From the NCBI GenBank assembly GCA_016706405.1, contig JADJJT010000001.1:933501-997500 (forward strand): a DNA stretch of 64,000 nucleotides. The letters run 5' to 3'. Positions 20,134-28,341 of the stretch are shown here, in pieces. The stretch comes from Sphingobacteriales bacterium (GTDB taxonomy: Bacteria; Bacteroidota; Bacteroidia; Chitinophagales; UBA2359). The notes beneath the pieces were generated by a model. That model was not told the origin of the DNA. It did not search any database and saw only the letters and a list, made by a program, of their open reading frames with translations. Made by a program: the position numbers and the translations under genes. The first letter of the stretch is position 1. Each line of letters begins with the position of its first letter.

Positions 20134-21605
20134 AAATTGCAATAATTGGTTCGGGGTTTTCGGGCATTTCTGCAGCCGCTTATGCAGGGAAGAAAGGTCA
20201 TGAAGTGCATGTTTTCGAACAACACAATCAACCAGGCGGAAGAGCAAGGCAGTTTACAACGGAGGCTGGATATACTTTTGATATGGGACCAAGTTGGTAT
20301 TGGATGCCTGATATTATGGAGGATTTTTTTGCTGATTTTGACTGCAAAACTGCTGATTTCTTTGAATTAGTTTCCTTAAATCCGCAATTTGAAATGATAT
20401 TCTCCGATGAAAAAATTAGCGTACCTGAAAGTTTGGAAGAGTTGAAAATCTTGTTTGAAAATTTGGAGAAAGGTGCTGGATTACAATTGGAGAAACTTAT
20501 GCAATCTGCCAAATTCAAGTATGAAGTTGGCATGCAGGATTTTGTGAATAAACCTTGCCATAATTGGACAGAATTTATCTCTCCAAAAATAGCGAAAAGT
20601 GCCTTGAAATTAGATTTGCTGACCAATTTTAGAAGCTATGTTGCCAAATACTTTAAAAATGAAAAACTAAGGACATTAATGGAGTTTCCTGTAATTTTTC
20701 TCGGAGCTACTCCTAAAAACATTCCTGCTTTGTATAGCTTAATGAATTACGGAGGTTACGCCTTAGGAACACATTATCCAATTGGAGGTTTCTATCAATT
20801 GGTTTTAGCCATGAAAAGCGTAGCGGAAAAACAAGGGGCAATTTTTCACTTCAACAGCAAAGTAGAAAAAATACATACAGATAATAAAAAAGCAACCTCT
20901 CTGCAAATCAATGGTGTAAATCATGAATTTGATGCAGTGATAGCCTCCTCGGATTATCACCATACAGAAACACTACTTAACGAAGAGCATAGAAATTACA
21001 CAGAAGAATATTGGATAAGCAGAACATTTGCCCCTTCAAGTTTGATTTTCTATTTGGGCATTAATCAAACGATACCCAATTTGAAACATCACACACTTTT
21101 TTTTGAGAATGATTTGGATGAACATATTGATTGTATTTATGGGGATAAAAAATGGCCTGAAAAACCATTGTTTTATGTTTGTTGTCCTTCTAAAACAGAT
21201 GATGGTGTTGCACCTAAAGGAAGAGAAAATTTATTTCTATTAATGCCATTAGCAATAGGAGTTGATGATGATGAAAATGTTAGAGAAAAGTACCTTATGG
21301 AAATGCTTTCCAGAATTGAAAAACATACAGGAATAACCGATTTAGCTTCAAAAATAGAATACAAAAAGAGTTATTGTGTAAGCGATTTTATTTCGGATTA
21401 CAATGCCTACGGTGGGAATGCGTATGGATTGGCAAATACACTGAATCAAACAGCGGTTTTGAAACCAAAAATAAAAAATAAAAAATTGAACAACCTTTTT
21501 TATACCGGTCAGTTGACCGTTCCTGGACCTGGCGTTCCACCTTCTATTATTTCAGGGAAAATTGTAGCACAAGAAGTTAATAAACTTAAAAAAGAAGTAT
21601 TATGA
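20130..21605 (+). CDS. crtI: Phytoene desaturase (CrtI type)
   Basis: 491 residues. The N-terminal FAD Rossmann motif IGSGFSGISAAAYAGK is followed by FEQHNQPGGRARQF; the C-terminal signature is GQLTVPGPGVPPSIISGKI. CrtI enzymes convert 15-cis-phytoene to lycopene through four desaturations, with FAD, at the cytoplasmic membrane. Length is typical. It overlaps marR and crtB by 4 nt each, giving translational coupling. Together with crtB, crtZ and the cyclase it would make zeaxanthin-type pigments. Confidence 0.93.
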   Translation: MKIAIIGSGFSGISAAAYAGKKGHEVHVFEQHNQPGGRARQFTTEAGYTFDMGPSWYWMPDIMEDFFADFDCKTADFFELVSLNPQFEMIFSDEKISVPESLEELKILFENLEKGAGLQLEKLMQSAKFKYEVGMQDFVNKPCHNWTEFISPKIAKSALKLDLLTNFRSYVAKYFKNEKLRTLMEFPVIFLGATPKNIPALYSLMNYGGYALGTHYPIGGFYQLVLAMKSVAEKQGAIFHFNSKVEKIHTDNKKATSLQINGVNHEFDAVIASSDYHHTETLLNEEHRNYTEEYWISRTFAPSSLIFYLGINQTIPNLKHHTLFFENDLDEHIDCIYGDKKWPEKPLFYVCCPSKTDDGVAPKGRENLFLLMPLAIGVDDDENVREKYLMEMLSRIEKHTGITDLASKIEYKKSYCVSDFISDYNAYGGNAYGLANTLNQTAVLKPKIKNKKLNNLFYTGQLTVPGPGVPPSIISGKIVAQEVNKLKKEVL

Positions 21606-22438
21606 AACAATTATTTGATGAACTTTCTTACTCAGTAAGCAAGATAACAACTCAAAAATATAGCACCAGTTTTTCCTTGGGGATTTTGGCATTAAAACCT
21701 GCTATTCGTTCTGCAATTTATGCGATTTATGGATATGTCCGATTGGCTGATGAAATAGTGGATAGCTTTCATGATTACGATAAGGAAAAGCTACTAAATA
21801 GACTAAAAACAGAAACTAGAAATGCTTTAGAAGAAGGTATTTCGCTCAATCCAATTTTACAATCTTTTCAGGAAACAGTGCATAAATATCAAATTGATAG
21901 CGTTCTGATTGACCACTTCTTACACAGTATGGAGATGGATTTGCAGAAAATAGATTACAATTCAAAACTATATGACGAATATATTCATGGTTCAGCCGAA
22001 GTGGTTGGATTAATGTGTCTGCAAGTTTTTACAGATGGTAATAAAGAAAAATATGAAGAACTAAAACCTTACGCAATGAAGCTGGGCTCTGCTTTTCAGA
22101 AAATAAATTTTTTAAGAGATTTGAAAGATGATTATCAAATTTTAGGTAGAACTTATTTCCCTAATGTGGATTTGAGTGTGTTTGATAATTGTGTCAAATG
22201 TCAAATTGAGAAAGAGATTGAAGAAGAGTTTAAAGAAGCCTTAATCGGAATAAAAAAACTCCCAAACTCATCGATGTTTGGGGTGTATTTGGCTTACAAA
22301 TATTATATATCATTGTTTAGAAAAATAAAAAGAAAGTCCTCAATAGAAATAATGAATAATAGAATTAGGGTTTCCACTTCACAAAAAGCATTTGTTGCGT
22401 TTAAGAGTTATTTAAGATACAAAATAGCTGTTTTATAA
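21602..22438 (+). CDS. crtB: Phytoene synthase
   Basis: 278 residues of the squalene/phytoene synthase family. The first Asp-rich motif is in YGYVRLADEIVDSFHDYD and the second in NFLRDLKDDYQILGRTYFP. It condenses two geranylgeranyl diphosphates to phytoene. The gene is coupled to crtI (ATGA) and its stop shares a base with the next start. It is intact. Confidence 0.93.
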   Translation: MKQLFDELSYSVSKITTQKYSTSFSLGILALKPAIRSAIYAIYGYVRLADEIVDSFHDYDKEKLLNRLKTETRNALEEGISLNPILQSFQETVHKYQIDSVLIDHFLHSMEMDLQKIDYNSKLYDEYIHGSAEVVGLMCLQVFTDGNKEKYEELKPYAMKLGSAFQKINFLRDLKDDYQILGRTYFPNVDLSVFDNCVKCQIEKEIEEEFKEALIGIKKLPNSSMFGVYLAYKYYISLFRKIKRKSSIEIMNNRIRVSTSQKAFVAFKSYLRYKIAVL

Positions 22439-22890
22439 TGAAAGTTTTGATGTTGTTTTTAACCGTTTTATTTATGAATTACTCATTTGCCAGTTCTGTA
22501 ATTGATGAAGCAAGAATGAACTACAACAAAGCAGTTCAAGATAAAGATTTATGTAGAAAAATGATAGATGAATTAGAGAAATCAAAAGAGAAATCTCCAG
22601 TTTATCTGGCTTATTTAGGTGGCTTTCAAACAATTTGGGCAAATCATGTTTTTAACCCCATAAGCAAACTTCAATCATTTAAAGAAGGAAAGAATAAAAT
22701 TGAACAAGCCATTAGTAAAGAACCTGATAATGTTGAAATTAGGTTTATTAGATTTTCGGTGCAAAAAAACGCCCCCTCCTTTTTAGGGTATAGCAATAAC
22801 ATCATAGATGACAGAAATTTCATCATAAAAAATAGAGATGATGTCAGTTCCGAAGTTGTTCAAAAAAACATTGAAATACTTTTAAAATAA
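22438..22890 (+). CDS. Hypothetical exported protein in carotenoid operon
   Basis: 150 residues with a signal peptide (MKVLMLFLTVLFMNYSFA). The rest is helical (NYNKAVQDKDLCRKMIDELEKS, EGKNKIEQAISKEPDNVEIRFIR), resembling a TPR-like fold. I do not know a function. Its place between crtB and the SRPBCC gene, with 1-nt overlap, makes it part of the operon. Confidence 0.65.
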   Translation: MKVLMLFLTVLFMNYSFASSVIDEARMNYNKAVQDKDLCRKMIDELEKSKEKSPVYLAYLGGFQTIWANHVFNPISKLQSFKEGKNKIEQAISKEPDNVEIRFIRFSVQKNAPSFLGYSNNIIDDRNFIIKNRDDVSSEVVQKNIEILLK

Positions 22891-22898
22891 TTTTTCCT

Positions 22899-23366
22899 AT
22901 GAAATACTTATTATATCGAGAGCAACAGTTGAATTGTGAGTTACAAACCGCATGGGATTTTTTTACTTCGCCGATGAATTTAGCAAAAATAACCCCCAAG
23001 GATATGGCATTTACAGTTTTGACAAATAATAATAACAAAAAAATATTTGAGGGGATGATAATTGATTATACGGTATCGCCTCTACTTGGAATACCTCTAA
23101 AATGGAAAACCCGAATTACAGAAGTTATACCTCACAAAAGTTTTACAGATTTTCAAGAAAAAGGACCTTATAAATTATGGAACCATCATCACGAATTTAT
23201 AGCTAACGAAAAAGGAGTGCTTATGAAAGATAAAGTTGATTATGAATTGCCTTTCGGAGTTTTAGGAGATTTGGTACATCGTTTATTTGTAAAAAAGAAA
23301 ATAGAAAAAATATTTAATTACCGCTATCATATTTTAGAAGAATTATTTAATTCTAAAAAAAAATAA
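22899..23366 (+). CDS. SRPBCC-family ligand-binding protein
   Basis: 155 residues with START/Bet v1-like features: QQLNCELQTAWDFFTSPMNL at the start, a middle KWKTRITEVIPHKSFTDFQ, then HHHEFIANEKGVLMKDKVDYELPFG and a long C-terminal helix. SRPBCC proteins bind hydrophobic ligands in a deep cavity, so handling of a carotenoid or isoprenoid intermediate is a reasonable but unproven guess. It lies 8 nt after the previous gene and 1 nt before crtZ. Confidence 0.72.
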   Translation: MKYLLYREQQLNCELQTAWDFFTSPMNLAKITPKDMAFTVLTNNNNKKIFEGMIIDYTVSPLLGIPLKWKTRITEVIPHKSFTDFQEKGPYKLWNHHHEFIANEKGVLMKDKVDYELPFGVLGDLVHRLFVKKKIEKIFNYRYHILEELFNSKKK

Positions 23367-23367
23367 A

Positions 23368-23826
23368 ATGAAAATATTAATTATCATACTTGTTTTTATA
23401 TTGATGGAAGGAGCTACTTGGCTTATCCATAAATACATCATGCACGGTTTTTTATGGGTTTTACACAAAGACCATCACGACCATAGCAATAAAGGAGAAT
23501 TAGAAAAAAACGATTGGTTTTTTGTAATTTTTGCTTTACCAACCATTGCTTTGATGTATTTCGGCTCATTAGAAAACTTCAACTATTTGTTTTATATCGG
23601 ATTAGGAATTATGCTCTACGGAATGGCGTATTTCTTTGTACACGATATTTTTATTCATCAGCGTTTACACTTTTTTAAGCACACCCAAAATCGTTATTTC
23701 CTTGCACTTAGGAGGGCTCACAAGCAACATCACAAACATTTAGGGAAAGAAAAAGGTGAATGTTTTGGCTTCTTGTATGTGCCATTCAAGTATTTTAAAA
23801 TCTATTTTAAATCTGCTGCAAAATAA
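23368..23826 (+). CDS. crtZ: Beta-carotene hydroxylase (CrtZ type)
   Basis: 152 residues, membrane-bound di-iron hydroxylase. The histidine motifs are all visible: HKYIMHG, HKDHHDH, HDIFIHQR and RRAHKQHHKH. Hydrophobic helices lie at residues 3-18 and about 50-90. CrtZ adds 3- and 3'-hydroxyl groups to beta-carotene, yielding zeaxanthin. The stop overlaps the cyclase start by one base. Confidence 0.9.
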   Translation: MKILIIILVFILMEGATWLIHKYIMHGFLWVLHKDHHDHSNKGELEKNDWFFVIFALPTIALMYFGSLENFNYLFYIGLGIMLYGMAYFFVHDIFIHQRLHFFKHTQNRYFLALRRAHKQHHKHLGKEKGECFGFLYVPFKYFKIYFKSAAK

Positions 23827-24518
23827 TGGCTTATACCTATTCTCTTATTTTATTTTTCACGGTCATCATTTGCTTTATTGCATCTTTTGACAAAAGAATT
23901 CAATTCAACAAGCATTTTGGCTCGTTTATAAAAGCTGGTTTTCTTGTTGCAATTCCTTTTATAGCTTGGGATGTTTGGTTTACAGCTCTTGGAGTATGGT
24001 GGTTTAATGCTGATTATACGCTTGGAATAGTATTAGCAGGTTTGCCTTTAGAAGAAATCTTGTTTTTTATTTGTATTCCGTTTTCTTGCATCTTCACTTT
24101 CTATACGATTGATAAATATTATAAATGGGAAGTATTGAGTGCCTTCAATAACATATTGGTCTTTGTCAGTATTATTATTTTGTCAGTTGTAGGTTTATTA
24201 AATGTGGATAAAATTTACACACTCATTACAGCCATCGTTACAATTGTTACTTTAATTTACTTGCATTTTATAGTTAAGGCAGAATGGATTACAAAAGCAT
24301 CCATAATCTTCACAATCCTTATGCTTGGCTTTTTTCCAGTAAATGGAATTTTAACGGGTAGTTTTATTGAAAATCCAATCGTCAATTACAATCCAAAAGA
24401 TTTTTTGGGAATACGACTATTTACCATTCCTATTGAAGATGCCGTTTATGGATACACGCAGTTTCTATTGGTCTTATATTTTTTTAAACAATTTAAATAT
24501 TCAAATCATGAAAAATAA
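23826..24518 (+). CDS. Lycopene cyclase, CrtYcd/CarR-type membrane protein
   Basis: 230 residues, about six or seven transmembrane helices. It holds two copies of the lycopene-cyclase domain motif: LPLEEILFFICIPF (about 78-90) and IPIEDAVYGYTQF (about 200-213), matching the fused heterodimeric CrtYc/CrtYd arrangement common in Bacteroidota. It cyclises lycopene ends to beta-ionone rings. The end overlaps the lipocalin start by 11 nt. Confidence 0.87.
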   Translation: MAYTYSLILFFTVIICFIASFDKRIQFNKHFGSFIKAGFLVAIPFIAWDVWFTALGVWWFNADYTLGIVLAGLPLEEILFFICIPFSCIFTFYTIDKYYKWEVLSAFNNILVFVSIIILSVVGLLNVDKIYTLITAIVTIVTLIYLHFIVKAEWITKASIIFTILMLGFFPVNGILTGSFIENPIVNYNPKDFLGIRLFTIPIEDAVYGYTQFLLVLYFFKQFKYSNHEK

Positions 24519-25068
24519 AACAATAATAGGAACAGCTTTTATAGCGTGTGGAATTTTACTATTAAATTCTTGTTCTTCTATTCCTAAAAATGCAAAACCA
24601 GTTCAGAACTTTGATGTTCATCGGTATTTAGGCACTTGGTATGAAGTAGCCCGTTTTGATTTTCGGTTTGAAAAAGATTTAGACAATACATCTGCCCAAT
24701 ATCGTTTGGATAAAAAAGGAAATGTAATTGTGTTGAACAGTGGCTATAACTTTGTGAAAAACAAATGGAGCAAGGCAGATGGTTTGGCAAAGTTTAGAGG
24801 CGATAAATATGTAGCCGCTTTGAAAGTTAGTTTTTTTGGACCTTTTTATTCTGGTTATAATGTTGTAGCTTTAGATGAAAATTATCAATATGCATTGATT
24901 GCAGGTAAAGATTTAGATTATCTATGGATTTTGTCAAGAACCAAAACGATACCCGAAGAAATTAAAAGCAAGTACCTAAAAATTGCTAATGAAATAGGTT
25001 ACGACACTTCTAAATTAATTTGGGTAAATCACGATAAAAACGATAATCCATACCTAAATGAAAACTAA
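24508..25068 (+). CDS. blc: Lipocalin-family outer-membrane lipoprotein (Blc type)
   Basis: 186 residues. Start ATG 24508 (MKNKTIIGTAFIACG) gives a proper lipoprotein signal with lipobox LLLNSC; a longer in-frame start at 24367 would lie inside the cyclase gene and lack a signal. The lipocalin signature YLGTWYEVARFDFRFEK is present, followed by beta strands and the conserved LWILSRTKTIP. Blc binds lipids, and here could carry carotenoids or oxidised lipids; the placement between crt genes and photolyase suggests photo-oxidative protection. Confidence 0.88.
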   Translation: MKNKTIIGTAFIACGILLLNSCSSIPKNAKPVQNFDVHRYLGTWYEVARFDFRFEKDLDNTSAQYRLDKKGNVIVLNSGYNFVKNKWSKADGLAKFRGDKYVAALKVSFFGPFYSGYNVVALDENYQYALIAGKDLDYLWILSRTKTIPEEIKSKYLKIANEIGYDTSKLIWVNHDKNDNPYLNEN

Positions 25069-26353
25069 ACTTTCTCTCTTTTGGTTTCGCAGAGATTTAC
25101 GGCTGGAAGATAATATAGGTTTGTGCCAAGCCTTGTCTTCAGGATTTCCTGTGCTTCCTATTTTTATCTTTGATAAATTCATCTTAGATGCTTTAGAAAA
25201 CAAAGAAGACAGACGAGTGGATTACATTCATCAAGCTCTTTCGGCAATCAATTCTGGTTTGAAAAAACATCAATCTAAATTGAATACATTTTACGGAGAG
25301 CCTTTGGATATTTTCCAACAACTTTCCGAGAAATACGATATTCAAGCTGTTTTCTGCAACCGAGATTATGAACCTCAAGCCATAAAAAGAGATACGAAAA
25401 TTTATAACTTTTTCAAAACGCAAAACATTTCTTTTAAGGCTTTTAAAGACCAAGTTATTTTTGATAAAAAGGATGTTGTAAAAGTTGATGGAACGCTTTA
25501 CACGGTTTACACACCTTATTCAAAAAAGTGGAAAGAAAAATTGACAGAGAAAGAATATCGTTCATTTCCCATTGATTTTACCAACTTTTTTAAGCAAGAT
25601 TTTTCTGAAATTCATTCCTTAGAAACTATTGGATTTGCTAAAACGGACATTCGTTTTGAAATACCAAAATTAGATGCTACTATCATTGATGATTACGATA
25701 AATTCAGAGATTTTCCTGCACTACAAAAAACGACACAGTTGGGAATTGCTTTGCGATTTGGTACAATAAGCATTCGTAAATGTGTAGAATTTGCATTAAA
25801 TCACAATCAAACATGGTTAAACGAATTGATTTGGCGAGAGTTTTTTATGCAAATTCTGTATCATTTTCCAAGGGTGGTTCGTCAATCGTTTAAAGCAAAA
25901 TACGATTTTATTCAATGGCGAAATGATGAACAGGAGTTTGGACTTTGGTGTCAAGGGAAAACAGGATATCCAATAGTAGATGCAGGAATGCGACAACTTA
26001 ATGAAACTGGTTTTATGCACAATAGAGTTCGTATGATTGTAGCCAGTTTTTTGTGTAAACATTTGTTGATTGATTGGCGTTGGGGCGAAGCTTATTTTGC
26101 TCAAAAATTAAACGATTACGATTTATCTGCCAATAATGGAAATTGGCAATGGGCAGCAGGTTGTGGTTGTGATGCAGCACCGTATTTTAGGGTTTTTAAT
26201 CCCAGTATTCAAACCGAAAAATTCGACAAAAATTTAGAATACATTAAAAAATGGCTTCCTGAATTTGGAACGCATGAATATCCCAAACCAATGGTAGAAC
26301 ATAGTTTTGCTAGAGATAGAGTTTTGAAAATTTACGGAGAAGCAGTAAAATAA
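25058..26353 (+). CDS. phrB: Deoxyribodipyrimidine photolyase
   Basis: 431 residues. The N-terminal photolyase alpha/beta domain begins LFWFRRDLRLEDNIGLCQAL. The C-terminal FAD domain has TYTPYSKKW-like VYTPYSKKWKEK, ELIWREFFMQILYHFP, WCQGKTGYPIVDAGMRQLN, MHNRVRMIVASFL and DYDLSANNGNWQWAAGCG. It repairs UV-induced cyclobutane dimers using blue light. It overlaps the lipocalin by 11 nt, so it is co-transcribed with the pigment genes as a light-protection unit. Confidence 0.93.
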   Translation: MKTKLSLFWFRRDLRLEDNIGLCQALSSGFPVLPIFIFDKFILDALENKEDRRVDYIHQALSAINSGLKKHQSKLNTFYGEPLDIFQQLSEKYDIQAVFCNRDYEPQAIKRDTKIYNFFKTQNISFKAFKDQVIFDKKDVVKVDGTLYTVYTPYSKKWKEKLTEKEYRSFPIDFTNFFKQDFSEIHSLETIGFAKTDIRFEIPKLDATIIDDYDKFRDFPALQKTTQLGIALRFGTISIRKCVEFALNHNQTWLNELIWREFFMQILYHFPRVVRQSFKAKYDFIQWRNDEQEFGLWCQGKTGYPIVDAGMRQLNETGFMHNRVRMIVASFLCKHLLIDWRWGEAYFAQKLNDYDLSANNGNWQWAAGCGCDAAPYFRVFNPSIQTEKFDKNLEYIKKWLPEFGTHEYPKPMVEHSFARDRVLKIYGEAVK

Positions 26354-26362
26354 ACTTTTAAA

Positions 26363-27265
26363 ATGAAAAAAATACTCATCGCAGGCGGAACAGGTTTTGT
26401 AGGAAAACACCTTATTCATTTTTTAGTGCAAAAAGGATATTTCATCCACGTATTAACTAGAAAACCAAGTTCAAATTCATTGGAGAACATCCAATATTTC
26501 AAATGGGATGTTGAAAATCAATACATTGATGAAAAAGCATTTGAAGGTGTAGAAATTCTCATTAATTTGACTGGTGCCAACATAGGCGAAAAACGGTGGA
26601 CAAATGATAGGAAAAAGGAAATTATTAACAGTCGGATAAATGCTATTGATTTGCTTTATCAATATGTATCCGAGAATAACTACAACATTACTACATTTAT
26701 TTCTTCCTCTGCCGTTGGTTTTTACGGAGCAGTAACTACCAATGAAACTTTTGTTGAAACATCTGAAAATGGAAATGATTTTTTAGCTTCTGTTTGTCAA
26801 AAATGGGAAGCAACCGCTTTGAAATTTACTAATTTAGGTATTCGCACAGTAGTTTTACGCAAAGGTGTCGTTTTGGGAAGAGATGGCGGAATGGTGCAGA
26901 AATTAGCCCCATTAGCTAAACTTGGAATAAATGTTTCCTTGGGTTCAGGAAAGCAATATTTACCTTGGATAGACATTCGGGACTTGGTAAGATTGTATGA
27001 ATTTATCCTTTCAAACTCAACAGTCAGCGGAATTTATAACGCTGTTGCCACTGAACAAATTACAATGAATGATTTTTCCAAAAGATTGTTGCATTCTTTT
27101 GGAAAAAGAAGTTTTTTGCCCAATGTACCTAGTTTTATAATTCGCTTACTTTTTGGTGAAATGTCGGTGATGTTGTTAGAAGGTTCAAAAGTCAGTAACG
27201 AGAAAATAAAAACTATTGGATTTATCTTTGAGTTCGATACTTTAGAAAAGTCTTTGTCGAGTTGA
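26363..27265 (+). CDS. TIGR01777-type NAD(P)-dependent epimerase
   Basis: 300 residues. The Rossmann motif ILIAGGTGFVGKHLIHF lies at the N-terminus. NLTGANIGEKRWTNDRKKEIINSRI, SSSAVGFYGA and YLPWIDIRDLVRLYEFIL follow, all typical of the SDR-type TIGR01777 (YfcH/SDR39U1) family, whose substrate is unknown. It is the last gene of the operon, 9 nt after the photolyase, and is followed by a hairpin. Confidence 0.85.
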   Translation: MKKILIAGGTGFVGKHLIHFLVQKGYFIHVLTRKPSSNSLENIQYFKWDVENQYIDEKAFEGVEILINLTGANIGEKRWTNDRKKEIINSRINAIDLLYQYVSENNYNITTFISSSAVGFYGAVTTNETFVETSENGNDFLASVCQKWEATALKFTNLGIRTVVLRKGVVLGRDGGMVQKLAPLAKLGINVSLGSGKQYLPWIDIRDLVRLYEFILSNSTVSGIYNAVATEQITMNDFSKRLLHSFGKRSFLPNVPSFIIRLLFGEMSVMLLEGSKVSNEKIKTIGFIFEFDTLEKSLSS

Positions 27266-27281
27266 TGTAGCGTTGGAAAAA

Positions 27282-27341
27282 TTTAGCTCTTTTGGTTTTT
27301 TGAGTGGTTTGTGTGTTGGCTAAAAACCAAATGTGCTAAAT
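27282..27341. other. Conserved CTCTTT/AATGTG hairpin, copy 2 (end of carotenoid operon)
   Basis: The left arm TTTAGCTCTTTTGGTTTTTT (27282-27301) pairs with the reverse complement of AAAAACCAAATGTGCTAAA (27322-27340). It lies 16 nt after the last operon gene and may end its transcript, although the classic T-run is missing on the 3' side. Confidence 0.5.
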
Positions 27342-27427
27342 GTGTGTCGGTAAAAATAAAACAAAAACTGGGATTAATTTCAGAATTTATTTTGGTGGTT
27401 CGGTTTTTCTACGCTTGCCTGTAACGG

Positions 27428-28341
27428 CAGTCCGTCTAAAAACTCATAAGTTTCGGCAAATTTACATTATAAGTTTTAAATAGAGGCGATTTGAGGGCTT
27501 GTTTTTTGCGTTAATAAATCTTGGATGAAATATATTTTGAGGAGAGAGAGGGGCGCATATCTCCTTAAAACGAGCTATAAAAGACGAAAAACAAAAAACA
27601 GGGTTTTTAACCACGTTTTGAACAGCTCACGAGGCAAAATATTGAATAATCGGCGCAAATTATAGGCAGTCATTATAAGCCCCACATCGGCGGCGGCGCG
27701 CTCAATGCCCCGCTTGGTGATGATGTAGGAGTAACCCCATTGCCGTTTAATTGTGCCGTAGGGGTGTTCTACTATTTGCTGCCGAAGCTTATACAAGTTT
27801 TTATTTTTTTCTATGTTTTTTTTGTTAATATCTACATATTGTTGGTACTCGCTCCGCTCTATGAGTCTGCCTTTTGCATTTTTGGTGCATAACAATTTGA
27901 CGGGACAATGCTGACATTTAGTGGTTTTATAATGTTTAACATAATAGGTCGAGTTCTCTTTGGTTTTGAGGTAGTTATTGCCGTTTGTACGGAGTGTTTC
28001 TCCCTGCGGACAGTTGTAGGTATCGGTAAGATTGTTGTAGTCAAAGCGGTCAAAATTGTAATCGGATTAGGTGCGCAAGCGGCAACTGAGGGTATGGCTG
28101 TCATAATTTCTACCCCCATTTCGACTGCCGTTTTTATTTCACTTCCGGTGTGATATCCTTTGTCGTAAAGTGCTGTAAAGCCCGTTGTTCCCAATATTGT
28201 TTGCGCGCTTTGCAGCATTTCGCCCATAGCTTTGCTGTCGTTGGTATTGGTAAGTTTGTAATCAATAATGAGTTTGTGTTTATCATCTACGGTGGTTTGA
28301 ACGTTGTACCCTACTTCGGTAATATTGTTGCGGGTAATGAG
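27428..28341 (-). mobile_element. IS1182-like element, copy B (3' part only)
   Basis: It begins CAGTCCGTCTAAAAAC directly after TGTAACGG, the same junction as copy A, and runs 914 bp, then stops abruptly inside the transposase gene at ...GGGTAATGAG, where copy C begins. The 5' part of this copy is missing. Reading frame pieces 27575-28227 encode the C-terminal ~210 residues with frameshifts (for example at ATCGGAT 28061, one C shorter than copy C). Confidence 0.85.

Noticed and set aside
24367..24507. Longer lipocalin start
   Set aside because: It lies within the lycopene cyclase gene and would hide the lipoprotein signal that begins at 24508.
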